Shown one piece after another: positions 7,805-18,865 of a stretch of 64,000 bases of DNA (position 1 is the first letter of the stretch; every line of letters starts with the position of its first letter). Source of the stretch: Tsukamurella conjunctivitidis (GTDB taxonomy: Bacteria; Actinomycetota; Actinomycetes; Mycobacteriales; Mycobacteriaceae); NCBI RefSeq assembly GCF_007858475.1, contig NZ_VIGX01000004.1, positions 186,001 to 250,000 on the forward strand. The letters are read 5' to 3'. A program made the position numbers and the translations under genes. Below the pieces are notes generated by a model that made no database searches, had not been told where the DNA came from, and saw nothing but the letters and a program-made list of their open reading frames with translations.

Positions 7805-8869
7805 ATGACCAACCTCGGCCGGTTCGGCCTTGCGCTCATCACCGCGGCGGCCCTGGCGACCAGCGCCTGCGCGACCAGCACGGCACCGTCGACGGAGAGC
7901 GACGCCCCGTCGGCCACCGGCACCGTCACCCTCGTGACGCACTCCAGCTTCCACCTTCCCTCGGGCGTCCTCGACGACTTCACCAAGCAGACCGGCCTCG
8001 CGATCAAGACCGTCGAACTCGGCGACGGCGGCGAGCTCGCGACCAAGCTGTCGCTGACTCCGGGCAACCCGCCCGGCGACGTCGCCTTCGGCGTGGACAA
8101 CACCTACGCGGCGCGGCCGGTCCGCGCCGGCGTCTTCGACGAGTACGTCTCGCCCGCCGCCGCGAACGGTGCACAGGACTACGCGCTCGCCGGCATGAAG
8201 CAGCTCACCGCGATCGACTTCGGCGACGTCTGCGTGAACATCGACACCCGCTACTTCCGCGACAAGAACCTGCCCGAGCCCGTCACCTACCAGGACCTCG
8301 CCAAGCCCGAGTACCGCGGGCTCACCGTCGTGGAGAACCCCGAGACCGCCTCGCCCGGCACGGCCTTCCTCGCCGGCACCGTCGCGACCCTCGGCGAGGG
8401 CTGGCAGGACTACTGGCGCGCGCTGCGCGCCAACGACGTCGCCGTGGCCCCGAACTGGTCGACCGCGTACTCCACCGACTTCTCCGGCTCGTCGGGCAAG
8501 GGGCCCAAGCCCATCGTCGTCTCGTACGCCAGCTCGCCCGCCGCCGAGGTCGGTAAGGACGGCTCCGCCCCGCCCACCCGGGCTCTGCTCGACACGTGCT
8601 TCCGACAGGTCGAGTACGCGGGCGTACTGCGCGGCACCACGAACCCCGACGGCGCCCGCAAGCTCATCGACTTCCTGCTCTCGCCCGCGGCGCAGGCCAC
8701 GATCCCCGATGAGATGTACGTCTATCCGGTCACCCGCGGCGTCGCGCTTCCCGAGGCCTGGGCGAAGTACGCGCCGGTCCCGCCGAAGGCCGCGACCCTG
8801 CCCGCCGACCGCCTCGCCGACGAGCGCGACGGCTGGGTGCGGCAGTGGCGCCAGCTGATGGGGCGGTGA
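7805..8869 (+). CDS. Thiamine/iron-type ABC transporter substrate-binding lipoprotein (ThiB-like)
   Basis: 354 residues. The N-terminal signal ends at a weak lipobox (TSAC, Cys21). The mature part has the class II binding-protein opening TVTLVTHSSF, LSLTPGNPPGDVAFGVDNTYA and FLLSPAAQATIPDEMYVYPV, closest in my reading to ThiB/TbpA, which captures thiamine and its phosphates; Fe3+ binders share the fold. The next two genes encode a double-length permease and an ATPase, giving a complete importer. The start follows a TAGTCT hexamer by 6 nt; that hexamer overlaps the upstream stop codon. No thiamine-pyrophosphate riboswitch precedes it, so the substrate stays open. Confidence 0.75.
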   Translation: MTNLGRFGLALITAAALATSACATSTAPSTESDAPSATGTVTLVTHSSFHLPSGVLDDFTKQTGLAIKTVELGDGGELATKLSLTPGNPPGDVAFGVDNTYAARPVRAGVFDEYVSPAAANGAQDYALAGMKQLTAIDFGDVCVNIDTRYFRDKNLPEPVTYQDLAKPEYRGLTVVENPETASPGTAFLAGTVATLGEGWQDYWRALRANDVAVAPNWSTAYSTDFSGSSGKGPKPIVVSYASSPAAEVGKDGSAPPTRALLDTCFRQVEYAGVLRGTTNPDGARKLIDFLLSPAAQATIPDEMYVYPVTRGVALPEAWAKYAPVPPKAATLPADRLADERDGWVRQWRQLMGR

Positions 8870-10503
8870 CCCCTCTGTCGTTGCGGGGCGCCGTGACGTC
8901 GGCATCGCGCGGACGGCTCCTGCTGCTCGCCGCCCCGTTGCTGTTCGTCGCGGTCTTCTTCCTGTGGCCGGTCGCCGCGATCGTCGCGCGGGGACTCGCG
9001 TCGGAGGGTGTCGGCTTCCGGGAGGGTTTCACCGGCGCCGGCGGCCTGGGGCTGGTCTGGTTCACGGTCTGGCAGGCGGCGGCGTCGACGCTGCTCACCG
9101 TCATCCTCGGGTTACCGCTCGCCTGGCTCACCGCGCGGGTACGGTTCCGCGGCCAGTGGCTCGTCCGGGTGGTGGCGACGGTGCCCTTCGTGCTGCCGAC
9201 CGTCGTGGTGGGCGTTGCCTTCCGCACCCTGTTCGCGCCCGGCGGCGGCCTCGGCTTCCTCGGCCTCTCCGAGACCGTGTGGGCGGTGCTGCTGGCGCAC
9301 GCCTACTTCAACGTCTCGGTGGTGGCGCGGATCGTCGGCGGAGTGTGGTCGGCCGTCGACCCGCGCGCCGAGCAGGCCGCGCGCACGTTGGGCGCCGGGC
9401 CCGTCCGCGCCTTCCTCACTGCCACCGCGCCGGCGCTGCTGCCCGCCGTCGCCTCCGCTGCGTCGGTCGTGTTCCTCTTCTGCGCGACGAGCTTCGGCAT
9501 CGTCCTCGTCGTCGGCGGCAGCCGGCTGCGCACCTTGGAGACGGCGGTCTACCAGGAGGTGGTCGGCGCCTTCGACCTGCGCACCGCCGCCCTGCTGGCG
9601 CTGGTCCAGATCGTGATCGTCGTGCTGGCCGTGGCCCTGAGCGGGGCACTGCGCGTGCGGGTCTCGCGTCCCTCGGCGGCTGCGCGGATCGAACCGCGGC
9701 GCCCCGGGGGCCGCACCCGGACGGCCGTGGCCGTCGGCGTGCCCGTCAGCGTCGTCCTGCTGCTCTTCCCGCTCGGCGCGCTCCTGGTGCGCTCGCTGCG
9801 ACCTGACCCCTCGGGCGCGCTGAGCCTCGACGCCTATCGCCGGCTCACCGCCGACTTCGGTGGCGTCGTGCCGGTCAAGGCACTCGTGATGTCGCTGGTC
9901 ACGGCCGCGCAGGCCGGTGCGATCGCTCTGCTCGTCGGCGGCCTCGCCGCGGTGGCGATCGCCCGGTCCCGGGGGGTGCTGAGCCGGTTCGCCGACGCCG
10001 TGGTGATGCTGCCGCTCGGCGTGAGCGCGGTGACGCTCGGCTTCGGCTACCTCCTGGCACTGCAGTCGCTGCCCGGGATCCGCGAATCGCCCGCTGTGCT
10101 GCCCTTCGTGCAGGCCCTGGTCGCGCTGCCGCTCGTCGTGCGGGTGCTGGTGCCCGCCCTCGGGGCCGTCGACCCACGGCAGCGACAGGCCGCCGCCGTG
10201 CTGGGCGCCTCGCCGCTGCGCGTCTTCGTCTCCGTCGATCTGCCCGTGATCGGCCGGTCGGTGGCCGTCGCCGCGGGCTTCGCGTACGTCGTTACGCTGG
10301 GGGAGTTCGGGGCGGCGAGCTTCCTGGTGCGGCCCGAGCAGATGACGCTGCCCGTGCTGATCGGCCGGATCTCCGGCCGGCCGGGCTGGGCCGATGCGGC
10401 GCTCGCCGCGTCGTGCTCGGTGCTGCTCATCGTCGCGACGGTGCTGGTGATCGGCGCCGTCGAGGCGCTGCGCCGCGACGATGTGGGGCGGGCGGAGTTC
10501 TGA
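8866..10503 (+). CDS. ABC transporter permease, fused double-domain (ThiP/FbpB type)
   Basis: 545 residues with two repeats of about 260 residues, each a six-helix permease with an EAA loop: EQAARTLGAGPVRAF in the first half and RQAAAVLGASPLRVF in the second. Single-chain double permeases are typical of ThiBPQ and Fe3+ importers. GTG 8866 is chosen as the start because it overlaps the TGA of the binding-protein gene (GTGA), implying translational coupling; GTG 8845 is an upstream alternative. It forms the membrane channel for the adjacent binding protein and ATPase. Confidence 0.87.
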   Translation: MTPLSLRGAVTSASRGRLLLLAAPLLFVAVFFLWPVAAIVARGLASEGVGFREGFTGAGGLGLVWFTVWQAAASTLLTVILGLPLAWLTARVRFRGQWLVRVVATVPFVLPTVVVGVAFRTLFAPGGGLGFLGLSETVWAVLLAHAYFNVSVVARIVGGVWSAVDPRAEQAARTLGAGPVRAFLTATAPALLPAVASAASVVFLFCATSFGIVLVVGGSRLRTLETAVYQEVVGAFDLRTAALLALVQIVIVVLAVALSGALRVRVSRPSAAARIEPRRPGGRTRTAVAVGVPVSVVLLLFPLGALLVRSLRPDPSGALSLDAYRRLTADFGGVVPVKALVMSLVTAAQAGAIALLVGGLAAVAIARSRGVLSRFADAVVMLPLGVSAVTLGFGYLLALQSLPGIRESPAVLPFVQALVALPLVVRVLVPALGAVDPRQRQAAAVLGASPLRVFVSVDLPVIGRSVAVAAGFAYVVTLGEFGAASFLVRPEQMTLPVLIGRISGRPGWADAALAASCSVLLIVATVLVIGAVEALRRDDVGRAEF

Positions 10504-10537
10504 TGCGGGGACGTCACGATAGGGGAGAGGAGCCGCG

Positions 10538-11566
10538 GTGCTGACCATCGACCGGGTCTCGGTGCGCTACGGCGACCGGACCGCCGTGCGGGAGGTCTCG
10601 CTCACCGTCGGGGAGACGGCCGGGGTCGAACGCGCCGACGCGGTGACGGCGCTGCTGGGTCCGTCGGGCTGCGGCAAGTCGACCCTCCTGCGCGCGGTGG
10701 CGGGCCTCGAGCCGCTCGCCGGCGGCCGGATCCTGTGGGACGGCGAGGACCTCGCGCACGTCCCCACGCACCGCCGCGGCTTCGGCATGGTCTTCCAGGA
10801 CGGGCAGCTCTTCGGGCACCGCGACGTCGCGGGGAACATCCGGTACGGCCTGCAGCGCCACCGCTGGCCGCGGACCGAGGCGAACGCCCGCGTCGAGGAG
10901 CTGCTCGAGCTGGTGGGCCTGCCCGGGATGGGCGCGCGGCCCGTCGGCGAGCTCTCCGGTGGGCAGCAGCAACGCGTCGCGCTCGCCCGCGCGCTCGCGC
11001 CGGAACCCCGGCTGCTCCTCCTCGACGAGCCGCTGTCGGCGCTGGACCGGCAGCTGCGGGACCGCCTCGTGGGCGACCTGCGCCGTATCCTCCGCGAGAC
11101 CGGGACGCCCGCGCTCATCGTGACCCACGACCACGACGAGGCCGTCGAACTGGCTGATACCGTCGCCGTGCTGGACGCCGGCGAACTCGCCCAGGTCGAC
11201 CGGCCCGCGCGCCTGTGGCGTCGCCCTCGCACGCCCGACGTCGCGCGCTTCCTCGGCTACTCCGTGCTGCTGGACGCGCAGGTCAAGGACCTGCAGGCCA
11301 CGTCCGTCCTGGGACAGGTGCTCGTCGACTGCCCGGACGGCCGGTTCCGGCTGGGCCTGCGCCCCGGATCCGTCGTGATCCAGGCGCGCGGGGTGCCCGC
11401 CCGGGTGTCGGGTTCCGTCCCGACGGCCGACGGGGTGCGGATCACCGCCGCGGTCGACACCGAGGACGGCGAACTACTCGTCGACGCGCTCGGCGACACC
11501 GCGCCCGCGGACGGTGAGATCGTGCGCGTCGCGCTCAACCCGCGCCGGATCGCCGTGATCGGATAG
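10538..11566 (+). CDS. ABC transporter ATP-binding protein (ThiQ-like)
   Basis: 342 residues. Walker A GPSGCGKST, Q-loop FGMVFQDGQLF, signature LSGGQQQR, Walker B LLLLDEPLSALD and switch His in VTHDHDEA are all intact. A C-terminal ~110-residue TOBE-like regulatory extension follows. It powers the importer formed with the two upstream genes. A GAGGAG Shine-Dalgarno lies 7 nt before the GTG start. The Asp/Glu-rich extension is longer than in E. coli ThiQ and closer to Fe3+/spermidine importer ATPases. Confidence 0.9.
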   Translation: MLTIDRVSVRYGDRTAVREVSLTVGETAGVERADAVTALLGPSGCGKSTLLRAVAGLEPLAGGRILWDGEDLAHVPTHRRGFGMVFQDGQLFGHRDVAGNIRYGLQRHRWPRTEANARVEELLELVGLPGMGARPVGELSGGQQQRVALARALAPEPRLLLLDEPLSALDRQLRDRLVGDLRRILRETGTPALIVTHDHDEAVELADTVAVLDAGELAQVDRPARLWRRPRTPDVARFLGYSVLLDAQVKDLQATSVLGQVLVDCPDGRFRLGLRPGSVVIQARGVPARVSGSVPTADGVRITAAVDTEDGELLVDALGDTAPADGEIVRVALNPRRIAVIG

Positions 11567-11570
11567 GCCG

Positions 11571-13517
11571 GTGACCGACGTCTTCACCCCGCGCCAAGCC
11601 CGCGCGCTGCTCTCGATCGCCGACACCCTGATCCCCGGCCGGCCGGGGATCCCGGGCGCCCGCGACATCGACTTCCTCGCCTCCGTCTCGCGGACGGCGC
11701 AGCACAAGATGCTGCCGCGCGAACTGCGCGAACTGCAGATCTTCCTCGACCTCTGGGACACCCGCGGCTTCGGCGTGGTGAACCGGATCGGGCCCCGGCG
11801 GTTCTCCGCACTGCCGCGGGAACGCCGCGAGGAGACGCTGCTCCGCTGGGGTGCGCACCCGCTCGCGCCGGTGCGGGCCGTCTTCCAAGGACTGCGCTCC
11901 CTGCTCATCGGCGCCTACTACATCGCGCCCGACGCCACGGCGGCGAGGACCGCGATCGGCTATCCGGAGGCACCCGGGCCGCTGCCCGACGCGCCTGAGC
12001 GACCGCTGCGGCCGATGCCGATCCCCGCCGGCGGCGCGCGCCTGACGGCCGACGTCGTGATCGTCGGCTCCGGGGCGGGCGGCGGCACCGCGGCGGCCGT
12101 GCTCGCCGCCGCGGGCCTCGACGTGCTCGTCCTCGAGCGCGGCGGCTACCACGACGATCGCGACTTCGGCGCGGGCGAGCTGGAGTCGCTCACGACCCTC
12201 TACGCCGGCGCGCCCGCGATCTCCGCCGAGGGCCAGTTCTCGTCGTTCATGGCCGGCGGCACGCTGGGCGGCGGCACCGTCGTGAACTGGTCCACCTCCT
12301 TCGCGACGCCCGACCACGTCCGTGCCGAGTGGGCCGCCCACGGCGCCCGGCAGTTCGCGGGCGAGGAGTTCACGCGCTCGCTCGACGCCGTGCAGCGCCG
12401 GCTCGGCGTGAACACCGACCACGGAGCCGCATCGTCGCGCGACGCGATCCTCGAGCGCGGACTCACCGCCCTCGGCTGGCACTGCGCGGCGATGCCGCGC
12501 AACGTGCTCGGCTGCGATCAGGGAGTCGAGTGCGGGCGCTGCGGATACGGCTGCCGGATCGGCGCGAAGCAGTCGACCGCCAAGACCTGGCTGCAGGACG
12601 CCGCCGACGACGGTGCGCGGATCGCCGTCGGCGTCGAGGTGCGGCGCGTCGTCGTGGAGCGGGGCCGCGCGACCGGCGTCGAGGCGATCGGGCCCGACGG
12701 TGCCCCCGTCACCGTCGCCGCGAAGGCCGTCGTGGTCGCCGCCGGCTCGCTGCAGACCCCGCCGCTGCTGCGGCGCTCGGGCCTGCGCAACAAACGGATC
12801 GGCGAGAACCTGCGGCTGCATCCGGTGACCGCTGTCGCCGGCGTCTTCGACGAGGACGTCCGGCCCTGGGAGGGCGGCCTGCAGACCCGCTACTCCACCG
12901 AGCACGCCGATCTGGACGGCGACGGCTACGGCGTCATCTACGAGACGGGGCCCGCCAGCCCCGGCGCGATCACCCTGTTCCAGCCGTGGCACTCGGCGGA
13001 CCGGCACGCCGACGACATGCTGGCGCTGCGCCGCACCGTGCAGGTGGGCGTCATCGTGCGCGACACCGGCAGTGGCCGGGTCACCGTCGGGCGCGACGGC
13101 GAGCCGGTCGTGCGCTATCGCCTGAGTGATCGCGACGCGGCGCACATGCAGCGCGGAGTGGTCGGCGCGGCCGAGATCCTCTCCGCGGCCGGGGCCCGCT
13201 CGGTGCGCAGCTCGCACCAGAACCGGGTCGCCGCGGACCTGCCCGGATCGCTCGACGCATTCGCCGCCGCCGCGCAGCGAGAGGGCTACGCGCCCGCGCG
13301 GTGCATGATGATCGCCCTGCACATCATGGGCTCCGCCGCGATGGGCGGCAGCCGCGAGACCTCGGCGACCGATCCGGACGGCGCGACCTGGGAGGTCCCG
13401 AACCTCGTGGTGGCCGACGCCTCCTGCTTCCCCACGCCCAGTGGCGTGAACCCGATGATCTCCATCGAGGCGATCGCCCACATGAACGCCTCGCGGCTGG
13501 CGGCGCGACTGACCTAG
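11571..13517 (+). CDS. GMC-family FAD oxidoreductase with N-terminal gluconate-dehydrogenase-3-like segment
   Basis: 648 residues. Residues 1-150 ([18 protein letters not shown]) resemble the small-subunit-like N-terminal helical domain found fused to bacterial long-chain alcohol oxidases. The FAD domain follows with [20 protein letters not shown] and LERGGYHD near residues 163-195. A Cys-rich GC-x5-EC-GRCGYGC segment and GAKQST match the fatty-alcohol oxidase subgroup. The C-terminus has [10 protein letters not shown] and [14 protein letters not shown] with the GMC active-site His and Asn. Likely oxidises a long-chain alcohol or sterol. It starts 4 nt after the ATPase gene, so it is probably in the same operon, an odd pairing. 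Its end overlaps the convergent cation-efflux gene. Confidence 0.82.
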   Translation: MTDVFTPRQARALLSIADTLIPGRPGIPGARDIDFLASVSRTAQHKMLPRELRELQIFLDLWDTRGFGVVNRIGPRRFSALPRERREETLLRWGAHPLAPVRAVFQGLRSLLIGAYYIAPDATAARTAIGYPEAPGPLPDAPERPLRPMPIPAGGARLTADVVIVGSGAGGGTAAAVLAAAGLDVLVLERGGYHDDRDFGAGELESLTTLYAGAPAISAEGQFSSFMAGGTLGGGTVVNWSTSFATPDHVRAEWAAHGARQFAGEEFTRSLDAVQRRLGVNTDHGAASSRDAILERGLTALGWHCAAMPRNVLGCDQGVECGRCGYGCRIGAKQSTAKTWLQDAADDGARIAVGVEVRRVVVERGRATGVEAIGPDGAPVTVAAKAVVVAAGSLQTPPLLRRSGLRNKRIGENLRLHPVTAVAGVFDEDVRPWEGGLQTRYSTEHADLDGDGYGVIYETGPASPGAITLFQPWHSADRHADDMLALRRTVQVGVIVRDTGSGRVTVGRDGEPVVRYRLSDRDAAHMQRGVVGAAEILSAAGARSVRSSHQNRVAADLPGSLDAFAAAAQREGYAPARCMMIALHIMGSAAMGGSRETSATDPDGATWEVPNLVVADASCFPTPSGVNPMISIEAIAHMNASRLAARLT

Positions 13518-14506
13518 GGACGGTCGCCGTCGAGGTACCAGTCGGGCAGCGGCTCGGTGGTGAGCCGCGTGGTGTCGCCCGGCCGGGTGAGCGTGAAGAC
13601 CGCCCGCTGGATCCGCGGGATCCGGTCCATGTCGTCCGCGATCGCCGCGAGCCGCGCCGCGACCTGCGACTCCGGCAGGTCGCCCTCGAGATCGACCGCG
13701 GCCACGAGGAAGAGCCGATCGGCCCCGACCCACTCCATGTGCAGGAAGCTCACCTGCCGGATGTCCGGATGCGCGAGCAGCGCCTCGAGCATCCGGTTGC
13801 GGGCGAGCGGCGTCGCCTCCTCGCCGGTGAGGAAGTCCATGTTCCGGCTGATCAGGAAGACCGCCACGAAGCCGAGCAGGATCCCCACCGCGATCGACCC
13901 GATCGCGTCCCAGACCGGGTTCCCGGTGATCTGGTGCAGCGCCATCGCGGTCGCCGCGATGACGATGCCGATGAGGGCGCTGAGATCCTCGGCGAAGACC
14001 GAGCGCAGCACCGGGTTCGACGTGATCCGCACGTAGCGCAGCGGGTGCAGCATGCGCTCCTGGGCGCCCGCCTTGGTCTGGCGCAGCGCCTGCAGGAAGG
14101 AGATGCCCTCCAGCACGAAGGAGATGGCCAGCACCGCGTAACCCCACCCGTAGTCCGCGGCCTCCTCGGGCGCCCCGAGCGCCGTGATCCCGTGCCACAC
14201 CGAGACCGCCGCGCCGACGCTGAACAGCCCGAACGCCGCGAACATCGACCACACGTAGCCCGACCGGCCGTAGCCGAAGGGATGGCCGGCGTCGGCGGGC
14301 TTGCCCGCCCGCTTGGCTCCGATGAGGAGGAAGACCTCGTTGCCGGTGTCGGCCCACGAGTGCGCGGCCTCCGCCACCATCGCCGCCGACCCGGTGACCG
14401 CGGCGGCCACCGACTTCGCCACCGCGATCAGCACGTTCGCGCCGAAGGCGATGAGCACCGTCAACAGGCTCTCGTCCTGGGAACCGTCCGCCGCCTCGTC
14501 ACTCAT
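13514..14506 (-). CDS. Cation diffusion facilitator (CDF) metal efflux protein
   Basis: 330 residues from ATG 14506, which lies 7 nt after a TACGAT hexamer (leaderless). Six membrane helices and a cytoplasmic C-terminal domain. Metal-site signatures are HSWADTGNE in helix 2 (HxxxD) and AEDLSALIG in helix 5 (D in the second half-site). CDF proteins exchange cytoplasmic Zn2+, Mn2+, Fe2+ or Co2+ for protons. The HxxxD form fits Zn/Cd-type or iron/manganese-type members; the metal cannot be settled. Convergent with the GMC gene (4-nt overlap) and divergent from the aldo/keto reductase. Confidence 0.9.
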   Translation of the reverse strand: MSDEAADGSQDESLLTVLIAFGANVLIAVAKSVAAAVTGSAAMVAEAAHSWADTGNEVFLLIGAKRAGKPADAGHPFGYGRSGYVWSMFAAFGLFSVGAAVSVWHGITALGAPEEAADYGWGYAVLAISFVLEGISFLQALRQTKAGAQERMLHPLRYVRITSNPVLRSVFAEDLSALIGIVIAATAMALHQITGNPVWDAIGSIAVGILLGFVAVFLISRNMDFLTGEEATPLARNRMLEALLAHPDIRQVSFLHMEWVGADRLFLVAAVDLEGDLPESQVAARLAAIADDMDRIPRIQRAVFTLTRPGDTTRLTTEPLPDWYLDGDRP

Positions 14507-14555
14507 GCTGCCGATCGTAGGCCCGGCGGCGGCGCGCGCCGGGCATGATGGGGGC

Positions 14556-15614
14556 ATGGGTGCATTCGATCCGTACATCGCGAGCGACCGGCGGTACGAC
14601 GGGGTTCCGTACCGCCGGGTGGGGGAGTCCGGCCTCAGACTCCCCGCCGTTTCGCTCGGCCTGTGGCACAACTTCGGCGACGACAAGCCGCTGCAGACCC
14701 AGCGCGACATCCTGCGTCGCGCCTTCGACCTGGGCGTGACCCACTTCGACCTCGCCAACAACTACGGCCCGCCGCCCGGCAGTGCCGAGCGGAACTTCGG
14801 CACGCTGCTCGCGGAGGACTTCCGCCCGTACCGCGACGAGCTGATCATCTCGTCCAAGGCGGGCTGGGACATGTGGCCGGGGCCCTACGGATTCGGCGGC
14901 TCCCGCAAGTACCTGCTGTCCTCCCTCGAGCAGTCGCTGCGGCGGATGGGGCTCGACCACGTGGACATCTTCTACAGTCACCGGCCCGACCCCGAGACGC
15001 CGCTCGAGGAGACCATGGGCGCCCTTCATAGCGCCGTGACCTCGGGGAAGGCGCTGCACGTGGGAATCTCCTCGTACAGCGCCGAGCTCACCGCCCGGGC
15101 CCAGGAGATCATGCGCGGGCTGGGCACGCCGCTGCTCATCCACCAGCCCTCCTACTCGATGCTCAACCGCTGGGTCGAGAGCGACGAGGACGGGGCCTCC
15201 CTGCTGGAGACGGCCGCCGCCGAGGGGATGGGCGTCATCGCCTTCTCGCCGCTGGCGCAGGGGCTCCTCACCGACCGCTACCTCGCCGGCGTACCGGAGG
15301 ACTCGCGCGCCGCCGCTGGCAAGAGCCTGTCCGGCGGCATGCTGTCCGACGACAACCTGGCCCGCGTCCGGGGGCTGGCGGGCATCGCCGCCGCCCGCGG
15401 GCAGACGCTCGCGCAGATGGCGATCGCCTGGGTACTGCGCGACCCGGCGGTGACCTCCGCGCTCATCGGGGCGTCCAGCGTCGCGCAGCTCGAGGACAGC
15501 GTCGGCGCCGTCGCGAACCTCGCCTTCACCTCCGAGGAACTGGCCGCGATCGACGAGTTCGCCGTCGACGGCGACGTGAACATCTGGTGGGGCGCCACCG
15601 CTTCGACGTCATGA
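14556..15614 (+). CDS. Aldo/keto reductase, YghZ-like
   Basis: 352 residues. The AKR catalytic set is visible: [12 protein letters not shown] (Asp and Tyr), ISSKAGW (Lys) and [10 protein letters not shown] (His). The NADPH site shows [13 protein letters not shown] near the C-terminus. [21 protein letters not shown] is characteristic of the YghZ/Kv-beta branch, whose E. coli member reduces L-glyceraldehyde-3-phosphate and methylglyoxal. ATG 14556 is chosen because homologues begin with a short MxFxPYxASDxRY leader and CATGAT lies 6 nt upstream. It overlaps the TetR gene by ATGA, so the two are cotranscribed. Confidence 0.9.
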   Translation: MGAFDPYIASDRRYDGVPYRRVGESGLRLPAVSLGLWHNFGDDKPLQTQRDILRRAFDLGVTHFDLANNYGPPPGSAERNFGTLLAEDFRPYRDELIISSKAGWDMWPGPYGFGGSRKYLLSSLEQSLRRMGLDHVDIFYSHRPDPETPLEETMGALHSAVTSGKALHVGISSYSAELTARAQEIMRGLGTPLLIHQPSYSMLNRWVESDEDGASLLETAAAEGMGVIAFSPLAQGLLTDRYLAGVPEDSRAAAGKSLSGGMLSDDNLARVRGLAGIAAARGQTLAQMAIAWVLRDPAVTSALIGASSVAQLEDSVGAVANLAFTSEELAAIDEFAVDGDVNIWWGATASTS

Positions 15615-16348
15615 CCACCGCGCGGACCGGCACGTCCGGCGGCCCACAGGGTGCTGCGGGCCGACCTCGCGCCACGGGCGGAAGGGGCGGCACGAGCGGC
15701 GCCGCGGGACGGGTCTACGCGGGCGCCGACGCACGGACCCGGCACGCCGAACGCCTGGCCCGGCTCGAGGAGGCCGGGCTGGACCTGTTCGCCACCGTCG
15801 GTTACCAGCAGACGACCGTCGCGGACGTCTGCGAGCGGGCGAAGGTCTCGCGGCGCCACTTCTACGAGCAGTTCGCCGACCGCGAGGCGCTCCTGCGGCA
15901 TCTGCACACCGGGCTCCAGCAGCGTGGCCGCGTCGCGGTCGAGACGGCGCTCGCCCGGGGCATGTCCCGGGTGGACGGCCTGTCGACGGCGGAGGCCCGT
16001 CGCGCGCTGGTCCTGGCCGGCGTGAGCGCCTACATCGACGCGGTACTCACCGACCCGCGCGGGCTGCGCGTGGCCTTCGTCGAGGTGGTGGGTGTGAGCC
16101 CCGAGATGGAGCGCTACCGGCTGGACAACCGCGCCGCGTGGGCGGCGCTGGTGCGCTCCGCCGTCGAGGCCGTCGGGTCGCGGGCCGTGGCCCCCTGGGT
16201 GTACGCGGCGTTCATCCCGTCCGTCAACGAGTTCCTCGTCGCCTGGTGGCAGCGCGCGGACGCGGGCGCGGACCCCACGGAACTCGTCGAGGTGCTCTCG
16301 TCGGTGCTGACGAACCTGCTGGAGACGGCGTCGGCGGACGGGAACTGA
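15611..16348 (+). CDS. TetR/AcrR-family transcriptional regulator
   Basis: 245 residues from ATG 15611, overlapping the reductase stop codon by 4 nt. After a ~45-residue disordered Gly/Thr/Arg-rich leader comes a TetR DNA-binding domain: EAGLDLFATVGYQQTTVADV then CERAKVSRRHFYEQFADREALL. The C-terminal ligand domain is helical and unassigned. Cotranscription with the aldo/keto reductase suggests it controls that gene, probably as an autoregulated repressor; no clear palindrome was found at the operon start. The 140 bp after it hold no gene I can support. Confidence 0.9.
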   Translation: MTTARTGTSGGPQGAAGRPRATGGRGGTSGAAGRVYAGADARTRHAERLARLEEAGLDLFATVGYQQTTVADVCERAKVSRRHFYEQFADREALLRHLHTGLQQRGRVAVETALARGMSRVDGLSTAEARRALVLAGVSAYIDAVLTDPRGLRVAFVEVVGVSPEMERYRLDNRAAWAALVRSAVEAVGSRAVAPWVYAAFIPSVNEFLVAWWQRADAGADPTELVEVLSSVLTNLLETASADGN

Positions 16349-16490
16349 CCGCTTTCCGCTCTAGCCCGGCGTCGTGCCCACCACCGCCGGGCGAGCTGCG
16401 GTCGCTACAGGTACCGGCGGAGGTGCTCGATCGGGCGATCGCGAGCGCCGCCGATCCGGGTGCGCTCCGGGAGCTGCTGGAACCGGGGGA

Positions 16491-16688
16491 CTAGGCGACG
16501 CGGGTGCGTTCGGGGTTGGCGCGCACCGTCTTCAAGGACTTCTCGAGTTCCTTCTTGGTGGCGCCGTGCGCGGCCATCCGGTTGAGCTTGTGGATCACCA
16601 CGGGGCACTTCATGCACCGCGTCTTCTTACGGCAGCACTTCTTCTTGGGCTTGCTGCCCACGAGCTTGTGCGCCTTGGTCTTACTCAC
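16491..16688 (-). CDS. Small Lys/Cys-rich protein behind an iron box
   Basis: 65 residues, strongly basic. Four Cys are clustered (C18, C19, C25 and C28, followed by Pro), flanked by KKK and RKK runs, then a helical C-terminal third (ATKKELEKSLKTV). The Cys spacing could bind a metal ion or an iron-sulfur cluster, but I do not recognise the family. GTG 16688 lies 6 nt after TAACCT, with TTGACA a further 19 bp upstream, and an IdeR/DtxR-type box covers the -10. It is therefore predicted to be repressed by iron and expressed in starvation. Divergent from typA. Confidence 0.75.
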   Translation of the reverse strand: MSKTKAHKLVGSKPKKKCCRKKTRCMKCPVVIHKLNRMAAHGATKKELEKSLKTVRANPERTRVA

Positions 16689-16692
16689 TTCA

Positions 16693-16711
16693 ATAGGTTA
16701 GCGCAACCTAA
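16693..16711 (-). promoter_or_regulatory. IdeR/DtxR-type iron box over a leaderless promoter
   Basis: ATAGGTTAGCGCAACCTAA matches the established 19-bp iron-box consensus TTAGGTTAGGCTAACCTAA at 15 positions, with both AGGTTAG/AACCTAA half-sites kept. On the minus strand the -10 (TAACCT, 16695-16700) lies inside the box and the -35 (TTGACA, 16720-16725) is 19 bp upstream. Repressor bound here would block the promoter of the small gene starting at 16688. Confidence 0.8.
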
Positions 16712-16876
16712 TGATCGATTGTCAATCGTCACACTGAGCACGTCCGATTCGGGGCGGAACCGGTTTTCCCCGTAACCTGGAGGCGACCAGGCGTGTACTC
16801 ACGCCCCCTTCTCCGTGTCCGCGTGAGCCGTTCGACGAGCCCATGCGCGCGCGGACGCCAGCACAGGAGAACCTTC

Positions 16877-18784
<1,908 letters not shown>

Positions 18785-18865
18785 TCGCCCTCGGTCGCGG
18801 TGGCGAACCCGGCGGCGGTGCCGCGGGCGGTGTGGACTTCGAGCGAGCGGTAGGAGGCACGAGCA

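Noticed and set aside
11535-14357. A 940-codon open frame on the minus strand opposite the GMC gene
   Set aside because: Arg/Gly/His-rich composition typical of an antisense shadow in high-GC DNA; the plus-strand protein has clear FAD motifs.
16350-16494. An open frame ending at 16494 with a protein-like tail (LRSLQVPAEVLDRAIAS)
   Set aside because: No ATG, GTG or TTG start after the TetR stop in that frame and no ribosome-binding site; cannot be supported as a gene.
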